From contig CM077664.1 in assembly GCA_039707655.1 (NCBI GenBank), forward strand, positions 26,028,781 to 26,092,780: 64,000 bases of DNA. Direction: 5' to 3'. The notes under the pieces are model-generated. The model was not told the DNA's origin. It made no database searches and was given only the letters and a program-made list of their open reading frames with translations. Of this stretch, positions 56,078 through 64,000 are shown one piece after another. This stretch comes from Elymus sibiricus (taxonomy: Eukaryota > Streptophyta > Magnoliopsida > Poales > Poaceae). Position 1 is the stretch's first letter. Every line of letters begins with the position of its first letter. The position numbers and the translations under genes were made by a program.

Positions 56078-57004
56078 TGATGAGGACATCCCTATTACTT
56101 TACCATCTTTTCCTATTGATGATGTTACTCCTCAAGACAAGCCCAATGAAGTGAGGATTGGACCAATGACAAGAGCTCGTGCAAAGTTACTTGAGCAACA
56201 GGTGAACTCACTCTTAGTTGAATATGATGTTTGTTTTAATGAGAATTTTATACTACCTAAATCTATGCACTTATGTATGATTAGGTTTATTGATAAAACA
56301 AGCATTGGAGGAGCAATGGAGCGCGTTGATGAGGATGGCAAGCACGAGGGAGGCGAGGGAGGTAGTGGAGCCATCAAGGACAAGAAATTCGGTTCGGACT
56401 GCCAGCAGTCCTGAATTTGAAACGGACGTGGTTTCTTCATACGGAGTTCAAATAATGCAAATAAGCACTTTTTGAAGAGGGAATTCCAAGAGCTTTCCAA
56501 TGGGTCCAGCCCCAAGCACCGGTTCGACTCGTACAGGGCGTGGTGGCCGAAACAAGTCACGAGTCGTTTTCTGCCAGTTTCCAAATAGAGTCCGTTTAAG
56601 TTAGGAAAGTTAGAGATAGGTTTGTTTTCGACCCCAACCCTAAGTTGGACGTCCAGCAGCCTTTATATAGGCTTGTAATTCGTGGCTTTTGGTTTTTAGA
56701 CTACGATAAAACATAAACCCTAGAACCTCTTGTTGAACTGCGAGAAGCATTCATCTTGAAGTATTACCTTTGCAAATTCTGCGTGTTATCTGCTGTTCCA
56801 CTGGGAATAAGAAGATACAGGACCACTTGTAGTCGGTGGCTACTTGTGCACGTGTGTGGAGTTGAGAATATCCAAGGGGTTGCTAGCTGTTGCATTGGCA
56901 ACAGGGATCGGCCAGGAGAGTTTTCAGCAAGACACAAGTTATCAGATTCATCCATCCACGATTTCACTAAGTGCTCATTGAGAAGATCGGGCCACCCCTT
57001 ATCA
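56078..57004 (+). repeat. Element H 5' LTR (927 bp)
   Basis: It starts TGATGAGGACATCC and ends CCCTTATCA. Its first 337 bases are open in the frame that encodes the pol C-terminus at the other end. TATA box TATATAG at 56664-56670. Confidence 0.95.
56664..56670 (+). promoter_or_regulatory. TATA box of element H 5' LTR
   Basis: GCCTTTATATAGGC, also at 63353-63359 in the 3' LTR. Confidence 0.7.
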
Positions 57005-58133
57005 TCTTGGTATCAGATTACTGGGTTTACTCGGTGAGCAATTTCCATCCCATAGATTAGTTTGAGTGTTTATCATCCTATCCAGAAAAAGCCCCACAAA
57101 AAGAGTTGCTTCAGTTCGTGCCATAGACTAGATCAATCCAATTTGCATATCTTAGTTGCTGTTTGTGTTGATCTTGGCGTCCCTTTTTCTGTTTTTAGTT
57201 TCGAGTGTCTAGGTTTAGGGTTAGGGTTCTTGCTAGTTCAAGTTGTTCTTATTGTGTTTAGGTTTCCTATTCTGAGTTGAGTCCCTGTTTAATTCTGTTC
57301 GGAGTCCATACAGCAAATTCCCACAAAAAGGTTGGTTGATCGAGTTACCCTAGAAGGTTTTCAATCCGAGTTCACCTCGAAATTCTGGCCGGCACAGAAT
57401 CGTCTAAATTTCTGCCGCGGTACAGTTTGGGTTCAGTTCGGTTTCAAGTCTGTTTTCGTTGCCAATTTCTCTCGGTTTCCACTCCGTTTCTTTGTGAGCC
57501 ATAGACACAGCCTTTCTACTTATATATCTAGGAGCTTACCTATAAGACTAGCTCTTTTTCTTGCTCACAGGCTGCTCAATAGGTTTTTTTACTGTTGCTA
57601 CAGTACGTGAGATATATATCAAAATACAAAAAGAGAGAAAAGAGTGAAAAAAAAAACAAAGAGAAAACAGGCCCGGAAATTGGTGATAGTTGCTACAAGT
57701 TTGGAGCTGTTTCATATTGCTGTTTGCCCTCGTATTTTGAGCAATCTTGTGCCTGTTTTCTTTGAGCTAATTGCTAGTGTCTTTCTAGTGCATTGCAACA
57801 AATTCATCCATATAGTTGCTTGCCACATTTGTCTCCATAATTGTGTGTGTTTCCTTGGTGAGTTTTGGTATCACACAAACAGCAAATAGGTTTTGTAAAT
57901 TGGTGTTGTTAGGTATTCCAACCAAGCTCCACCATATACCCTGTTTTTGTCTTGTGATAGCTAAAACCCCCAGTATTCTCTTCTTCACATCAAGTCACAA
58001 TAGTTGCTGCTACTAGGTGGGTAAGTATTTCTATTCACTTTGGAACGGTAAGATACACACTTTATTTGCTGTTTTGAGTGAGTTGTGAGAGAACACCACC
58101 TACACTTATTGTTATTTCACTAACCTATTAATC
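57005..58133 (+). other. Element H primer site and long leader
   Basis: TGGTATCAGATT at 57008-57019 is an initiator tRNA-Met type primer site with mismatches at its end. The following 1.1 kb up to the gag ATG has no supported gene. A consensus splice-donor-like 'ggtgg|gtaagtatt' is at 58021, about 110 bases before the gag ATG. Confidence 0.75.
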
Positions 58134-60293
58134 ATGGAGCTTTCTAGTGTTTCTTTTGATGTGCAGCAAAAGAAGAGCCATGATGAGGTGGTGAAGTGGA
58201 ATGAGTATGAAGCTTTGCGTGATCATTTGAAGAGACAAATTGATAAATCAGATGAGGATTGGAGGGCTGAGTTGCAGCGTGTGGACTTGAAATTAGATGC
58301 TACTGCTACGCAAGAATCTGTGACAACTATGCAAGAGTCTTTGACAGCCCTCACAAACCAAATTGCAGAATTGTCTACTTTAGTGCAACAAAGAGTCCCT
58401 CAAGTCAATAATAATGTTGATCTTGATGGTGGCCTAGGACCTGTTGTCCCTGGCCGTGGGTTTCCTGCAAGGAGAGTGCCACTTCCTGAAAATAATCGTG
58501 AGGATGATGGTTTGGGCAAACCAAAATTCTCTATTCATGTTTTCACCCATGATAATGAAGATGTAGAAGAATATCTTATGTGGGAGCTGAAAATTGAGAA
58601 GCTATGGAGATTACATGAATATATAGAGGATAGGAAAATTAAACTTGCTTCTTCTGGCTTTGATGGATATGCTCTTCTTTGGTGGGATAATATTACACAC
58701 ACGAGAGAACAAGATGGTGATCCAGAAATTGTTACATGGAGAACTATGAAGCAAGTCATGCGGGACAGATTTGTGCCAAAAAATTATATTCGTACTCTCT
58801 ATGATCAATTGCAGCAATTGAAGCAAGGTATTATGTCTGTTGATGCTTATTACAAGGAGATGGAGTTGATTCTACAACGTGCTCGTGTGAGAGAGGAACC
58901 TGAGCAAACTATGCAGCGTTTCCTTTCAGGTTTGCAATTTAAAATCAAGAGCATTGTGAGGCATCTCCAATATGCTGATATGAATGAGTTATTACATCAT
59001 GCACGTGAGGCTGAAGCACAGTTAGCCGAAGAGGCAAGGATGGCAGCCAGAAATTCCGCTAGGAGTCGGTTCCCTCCCAGAACATCTCCTACTACACCTC
59101 CACCAGCCCAAAATTCCTCAATTCGTGGTACATCTTCTAGTCAACCAGATTCAAGTATTTTCAATAAAAAGAAGTCACCACAACCAGCAGCAAGTACCAA
59201 TAGTTCTAGTATGTCTACAGCAAGAAATAGAGACATGAGCTGCCATACATGTGGAGGAAGAGGCCACTTTAAGAGAGATTGTCCTAACAAAAAAGTTATG
59301 CTTATTAATGAGGACAATGAGTATGAGACAGGTGATGATGCTGATCCTAATGATGATGATGCGTATGATGATGATGATGGTCCACTTGATGCATATGTTA
59401 CACACTATCCATCTATTGTTTGCACACAAAAATCTTTGAGTGTTACTCCAAGTCCTGAAAATCAGAGATGCAATTTATTTCAAACCAAGGCTGTTGTTGG
59501 TCCTCAAATGGCTTGCAAGGTTATTATTGATGAAGGGAGTTGCATAAATTTAGCAAGCAAAGATTTATGTGCAAAGCTGAAACTGAAATATATACCACAC
59601 CCTCATCCTTATTACATACAGTGGCTGAGTGATAATGGAGAGATGAAGGTGAGCCACATGGTGAGAGTTGAATTTCAGATTGGACCATACAAGGATACCA
59701 TTGAGTGTGATGTGCTTCCTATGACTGTTTCCCACATGTTGCTGGGAAGACCATGGCAATTCGACAGGAGTGCTATACATAATGGAAGAGAAAATACATA
59801 CCAATTGAATTGGCATGGGAAGGACATAATTTTGCGGCCTATGACACCACAGCAAATTGTAAATGAGTCTCGTCAAAAAACTGAAGTAAATCTTGAGAAG
59901 GAGAGTGAAACAGTAGATAGACGAGAGAATAATATTTCTGTGAGTGAGAGTAGCAAAAACAAACCGAGTGGTAAAAATAAAAGTGAGGGAGTGAACCTAC
60001 TATGCATGTTAGCCACCAAAGAGGACTTGAGAGAATTTAGTGAGGATCCTAGTTTAGTTCCTATTGTGCTTATGCACAAGGGAGAAATTTTGGTTTCTAA
60101 TGACATGACCCCTCTCTCTATTGGTGTTTCTAATGTGTTGCAGGATTTTGATGATGTGTTTCCGGAGGAGGTACCCGCAGGTTTACCACCATTGCGTGGG
60201 ATAGAGCATCAAATTGACTTGATTCCGGGAGCTACATTGCCAAACCGAGCCCCCTATAGGACAAATCCCCAAGAGAAAAAAAGAAATTCATAA
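58134..60293 (+). CDS. Element H gag, protease and RT start
   Basis: The 719-residue frame begins [12 protein letters not shown] and holds a coiled-coil N-terminus. The gag core spans about residues 140-300 ('[17 protein letters not shown]', '[21 protein letters not shown]'). A knuckle follows ([14 protein letters not shown]), then an Asp-rich stretch. The protease-like part has an active-site triplet reading DEG ([14 protein letters not shown]), where DSG or DGG is expected. The RT N-terminus ('[21 protein letters not shown]') follows. The frame is lost at a seven-A run (60276-60282), with the RT continuing one frame over. Confidence 0.85.
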   Translation: MELSSVSFDVQQKKSHDEVVKWNEYEALRDHLKRQIDKSDEDWRAELQRVDLKLDATATQESVTTMQESLTALTNQIAELSTLVQQRVPQVNNNVDLDGGLGPVVPGRGFPARRVPLPENNREDDGLGKPKFSIHVFTHDNEDVEEYLMWELKIEKLWRLHEYIEDRKIKLASSGFDGYALLWWDNITHTREQDGDPEIVTWRTMKQVMRDRFVPKNYIRTLYDQLQQLKQGIMSVDAYYKEMELILQRARVREEPEQTMQRFLSGLQFKIKSIVRHLQYADMNELLHHAREAEAQLAEEARMAARNSARSRFPPRTSPTTPPPAQNSSIRGTSSSQPDSSIFNKKKSPQPAASTNSSSMSTARNRDMSCHTCGGRGHFKRDCPNKKVMLINEDNEYETGDDADPNDDDAYDDDDGPLDAYVTHYPSIVCTQKSLSVTPSPENQRCNLFQTKAVVGPQMACKVIIDEGSCINLASKDLCAKLKLKYIPHPHPYYIQWLSDNGEMKVSHMVRVEFQIGPYKDTIECDVLPMTVSHMLLGRPWQFDRSAIHNGRENTYQLNWHGKDIILRPMTPQQIVNESRQKTEVNLEKESETVDRRENNISVSESSKNKPSGKNKSEGVNLLCMLATKEDLREFSEDPSLVPIVLMHKGEILVSNDMTPLSIGVSNVLQDFDDVFPEEVPAGLPPLRGIEHQIDLIPGATLPNRAPYRTNPQEKKRNS

Positions 60294-63103
60294 ACAAGTA
60301 CAAGAGCTTCTTGATAAAGGGTATATTCGAATCAGCTTAAGCCCTTGTGCTGTTCCTGTTATTTTAGTTCCTAAGAAAGATGGTACTTGGCGCATGTGTG
60401 TCGATTGTAGAGCAATTAACAACATCACTATTCGTTATCGTCATCCTATACCACGTTTGGAAGACATGTTAGATGAATTAAGTGGTGCTGCTGTTTTCTC
60501 TAAAATTGATTTGCGTAGTGGTTATCATCAAATTAGGATGAAAGAGGGGGATGAGTGGAAAACAGCCTTTAAAACAAAATTTGGTTTATATGAGTGGTTA
60601 GTAATGCCCTTTGGTTTAACTAATGCACCTAGTACTTTCATGAGATTAATGAACCATGTTTTGAGAGATTTTATTGGCAAGTTTGTGGTTGTGTACTTTG
60701 ATGATATACTAATTTACAGCCGCAATGAATCTGAACATATTGAACATATTAGACAAGTTTTGCATGTGCTACGTGAAAATAAACTTTATGGTAATCTTGC
60801 TAAGTGCACATTTTGCAAAGATAAGGTCATATTTCTGGGATATGTTGTTTCTAAGCATGGAATTGAAGTAGATGAAACTAAAATTGAAGCTATTAAAAAT
60901 TGGCCAATTCCCATGAATCTTAGTCAAGTAAAAAGTTTTAATTGATTGGTTGGTTTCTATAGACGTTTTGTGAAAGATTTTAGTACTCTTGCTGCACCTT
61001 TGAATGATCTTACTAAAAAAAGGTGTTGAATTCGAATGGGGGGCAACACAAGATATTGCATTTGATGAGCTAAAAAAACGTTTGATTTCTGCCCCATTGT
61101 TAATACTTCCTGATTTCAATAAGCAATTCAAAATTGAGTGTGATGCTAGTGGTATTGGAATTGGAGGAGTGCTCATGCAAGAGAATAAACCCGTGGCATA
61201 TTTTTCTGAAAAATTGAGTGGTGCCCAATTGAATTATTCTGTTTATGATAAAGAATTGTATGCGCTTGTTAGAGTTCTTGAGGTTTGGAAACATTATTTG
61301 TGGCCAAAAGAATTTATCATACATTCTGATCATGAGGCATTGAAATTTTTAAAGAGCCAATCTAATCTTAATAAACGTCATGCTAAGTGGGTTGAATTTA
61401 TTGAATCGTTCCCATACATAATTAAGTATAAGAAAGGTAAAGATAATGTCGTTGATGATGCTCTCTCTAGGAAAAACATGTTATTGACACAATTAGATGT
61501 GCAAGTTCCTGGTTTGGAGAGTTTGCGTGATTTGTATGCTCAAGATAATGATTTTTCAATGCCATATGCCAAATGTACTGCTATGAAAGCATGGGATAAA
61601 TTTCATTTGCATGATGGATATTTGTTTAGAGCTAACAAATTATGTGTCCCCGAGTCGTCCGTGCGTTTGTTATTATTACAGGAATCACATAGTGGTGGAT
61701 TGATGGGACACTTTGGGCGTGAGAAGACATTACTCATGTTGGCTGATCACTTCTATTGGCCACGCATGAGAAGAGACGTGGACAGATTTGTGAGGCGTTG
61801 CATCACTTGCAACAAGGCTAAATCAAAATTAAAGCCTCATGGTTTGTATACTCCTCTTCCTACACCTACTACTCCATGGGAGGATATTAGTATGGATTTT
61901 GTGCTAGGATTACCAAGAACAAGAAGAGGACATGATTCTATATTTGTGTTAGTGGGTAGATTCTCTAAAATGTCACACTTTATTGCATGCCACAAGAGCG
62001 ACGATGCGTCGCATATTGCTAATCTGTTTTTCAGGGACATAGTACGCTTACATGGAGTACCAAGGACAATTGTTTCTGATCGTGACGTGAAGTTTATGAG
62101 CTATTTCTGGAAGACATTGTGGGGGAAGCTAGGAACAAAGCTGTTGTTTAGTACTACTTGTCACCCCCAAACTGATGGACAAACGGAGGTGGTGAATCGC
62201 ACATTATCCACCTTGTTGAGAGCTATGATCAAGAAAAATCTGCGAGAGTGGGAAGATTGCTTACCGCATGTGGAGTTTGCTTACAATAGAGCGGTGCATT
62301 CTACTACTCAATTGTGCCCGTTTGAGGTGGTGTATGGTTTCAAACCCATCACACCATTTGATTTGCTGCCGCTTCCAATACAAGAAAGAGTGAACATGGA
62401 GGCCTCGAAGCGTGCAGATTTTGTGAGGAAGATACATGAGACGACCAAGCAAGCAATTGAGAAGAAAGGGAAATATGTAGCTGATCGTGTTAACAAGAAG
62501 CGCAAGGAGGTGATATTTCAGCCCGGAGATATGGTGTGGGTGCATTTTCGCAAGGATAGATTTCCCACATTGCGCAAGTCCAAGTTGATGCCACGAGGAG
62601 CTGGTCCATATAAAGTGCTTGCAAGGATAAATAATAATGCCTACAAGATAGATCTTCCTAGTGATGAGTTTGGTGTTAGTAATTCATTCAATGTTGCTGA
62701 TTTGACACCATACTTTGGAGATGACCTTGCTGCGTCGGGGACGACGCCTTTTCAAGGGGGGGAGGATGATGAGGACATCCCTAGTACTTTACCATCTTTT
62801 CCTATTGATGATGTTACTCCTCAAGACAAGCCCAATGAAGTGAGGATTGGACCAATGACAAGAGCTCATGCAAAGTTACTTGAGCAACAGGTGAACTCAC
62901 TCTTAGTTGAATATGATGTTTGTTTTAATGAGAATTTTATACTACCTAAATCTATGCACTTATGTATGATTAGGTTTATTGATAACACAAGCATTGGAGG
63001 AGCAATGGAGCGCGTTGATGAGGATGGCAAGCACGAGGGAGGCGAGGGAGGTAGTGGAGCCATCAAGGACAAGAAATTCGGTTCGGACTGCCAGCGGTCC
63101 TGA
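60283..63103 (+). pseudogene. Element H pol: RT, RNase H, integrase, C-terminus inside the 3' LTR
   Basis: RT continues with '[10 protein letters not shown]' and catalytic [15 protein letters not shown] at 60943-60945 falls in the thumb, and a second seven-A run (61015-61021) shifts the frame again into 61004-63103. That frame holds RNase H ([37 protein letters not shown]), the integrase HHCC module (HSGGLMGH...CITC), the catalytic core ([28 protein letters not shown]) and a GPYKVL motif. After the PPT it reads on through the LTR start for about 112 residues ('[13 protein letters not shown]', Gly/Glu-rich) to a TGA at 63101-63103. Pol ending inside the 3' LTR is a known CRM trait. Confidence 0.87.
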
Positions 63104-63693
63104 ATTTGAAACGGACGTGGTTTCTTCGTACGGAGTTCAAATAATGCAAATAAGCACTTTTTGAAGAGGGAATTCCAAGAGATTTCCAATGGGTCCGGCC
63201 CCAAGCACCGGTTCGACTCGTACAGGGCGTGGTAACCGAAACAAATCACGAGTCGTTTTCTGCCAGTTTCCAAATAGAGTCCGTTTAAGTTAGGAAAGTT
63301 AGAGATAGGTTTGTTTTCGACCCCAACCCTAAGTTGGACATCCAGCAGCCTTTATATAGGCTTGTAATTCGTGGCTTTTGGTTTTTAGACTACGATAAAA
63401 CATAAACCCTAGAACCTCTTGTTGAACTGCGAGAAGCATTCATCTTGAAGTATTACCTTTGCAAATTCTGCGTGTTATCTGCTGTTCCACTGGGAATAAG
63501 AAGATACAGGACCACTTGTAGTCGGTGGCTACTTGTGCACGTGTGTGGAGTTGAGAATATCCAAGGGGTAGCTAGCTGTTGCATTGGCAACAGGGATCGG
63601 CCAGGAGAGTTTTCAGCAAGACACAAGTTATCAGATTCATCCATCCACGATTTCACCAAGTGCTCATTGAGAAGATCGGGCCACCCCTTATCA
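62767..63693 (+). repeat. Element H 3' LTR (927 bp)
   Basis: It follows the purine run AAGGGGGGGAGGA (about 62754-62766). Same length as the 5' copy, with about 13 substitutions and no indels by eye. It ends TTATCA before TSD GGTTA. Confidence 0.95.
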
Positions 63694-63698
63694 GGTTA

Positions 63699-64000
63699 TC
63701 TCAATACCCTGGTTGTCGAACCGAACCTCGAGCGTACCATCCGAAACTTGCAGAAATATGACTCTGAAGTCGAGAAGATTAAGAAGTTCCTCTCCAAAGG
63801 AAATCATTCTTTCTACCATGTTGATAAAGAAGGTGCCTTACTCTTCAAAGGTCGCCTAGTGGTCCCCAGAAAGCATAATCTGGACTCATGTTTGGATGTC
63901 ATGAAAGAAGCACACGATACGCCTCTTTCGATTCACCCCGGTAGCACCAAGATGTACAAAGACATTCGTCAACGGTACTGGTGGCCTGATATGAAGCATG
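63699..64000 (+). CDS. Element F pol, integrase N-terminus (runs off the window)
   Basis: This continues the F frame directly after the H TSD ('[18 protein letters not shown]'). It contains the beginning of the integrase zinc module, with His positions in '[13 protein letters not shown]' and the usual 'YWWPDM'. The window ends before the two Cys residues of the module. Open throughout. Confidence 0.88.

Larger units (their letters stand above)
56078..63693 (+). mobile_element. Element H: young CRM-like chromovirus in F pol
   Basis: LTRs 56078-57004 and 62767-63693, both 927 bp, perfect TSD GGTTA (56073-56077; 63694-63698), 1.1-kb leader, gag-pol, PPT. Total 7616 bp. About 13 LTR differences by eye, which at 1.3e-8 per site per year is about half a million years. 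The LTR opening TGATGAGGACATCC, the RT and integrase text, and a pol frame running into the 3' LTR fit the CRM clade, which in grasses includes centromere-targeted families. The centromeric link for this copy is not shown. Confidence 0.92.
37679..64000 (+). mobile_element. Element F: Tekay-like chromovirus, partial, interrupted by G and H
   Basis: 5' LTR 37679-41497, iMet primer site 41501, an extra ORF (41831-42601), gag, protease, RT, RNase H and the start of integrase. Pol runs 43293-44871, then 55138-56077, then 63699-64000, and stays in one frame when G and H and their duplicated TSDs are removed. A chromodomain would lie beyond the window. The only coding lesion seen besides the insertions is a TAG between the two gag halves (43284-43286). 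Confidence 0.92.

Noticed and set aside
59330..59390. GAT/GAY trinucleotide tract as a microsatellite
   Set aside because: It is in frame and encodes an Asp-rich linker in H gag; not an independent repeat of note.

Overview
The window looks like Triticeae (wheat, Aegilops or barley type) intergenic DNA. I see no host gene. Almost every base can be assigned to nested Ty3/Gypsy LTR retrotransposons. Supports are matched LTR pairs, 5-bp target-site duplications (TSDs), tRNA primer sites, polypurine tracts (PPTs) and gag/pol reading frames. Family names are tentative because no library search was possible; lineage calls rest on domain order, primer site and LTR ends.

Layout, oldest to youngest. 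Element E (Athila lineage, minus strand) is the base layer: part of its 3' LTR (17836-18184) and internal DNA (18185-20210). Element D (Athila-like, plus strand; 1-2031 and 17465-17835) ends against the E LTR. Element C (Tat/Retand-like, minus strand, 2032-17459, TSD AGTAT) sits in the D LTR and itself holds two solo LTRs (6495-9825, TSD TCTGC; 15209-16818, TSD GCTTG/GCATG). Element B (20211-37678) has a 4.1-kb LTR, an iMet primer site and gag only, so it resembles a LARD such as Sukkula; it is inserted in E. Element A (26055-33074, TSD GCAGG, non-autonomous Athila) is inserted in the B gag. Element F (37679 to beyond 64000, Tekay-like chromovirus with a 3.8-kb LTR) is inserted in the B 3' LTR. 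F pol was hit twice: by G (44872-55132, TSD TAATG, Tat lineage) in the reverse transcriptase, and by H (56078-63693, TSD GGTTA, CRM-like chromovirus) between RNase H and integrase.

How the parts work together: each autonomous-type element carries gag, protease, reverse transcriptase, RNase H and integrase. C, G and H are broken by nonsense or frameshift changes. The F frame is open through every visible pol segment apart from the two insertions, with one stop in gag. A and B lack pol and would have depended on relatives. LTR pairs of G (about 11 differences in 1.14 kb) and H (about 13 in 0.93 kb) are nearly identical, so these insertions are recent; those of C differ at about 39 of 867 sites (all counted by eye).

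Most interesting signals: (1) a complete antisense transcription unit inside C (TATA box, B3-like DNA-binding ORF, poly(A) signal), in an element whose LTR carries a perfect palindrome CCTTGCCGGCAAGG and many CCGGCAAG half-sites, a word also enriched in the LTR and coding region of G; (2) an extra ORF upstream of gag shared by F and B, with splice-acceptor-like sequences directly before the ORF0 ATG of F and before the gag ATGs of F and B; (3) a tandem array of hairpins with compensatory stem changes in A.
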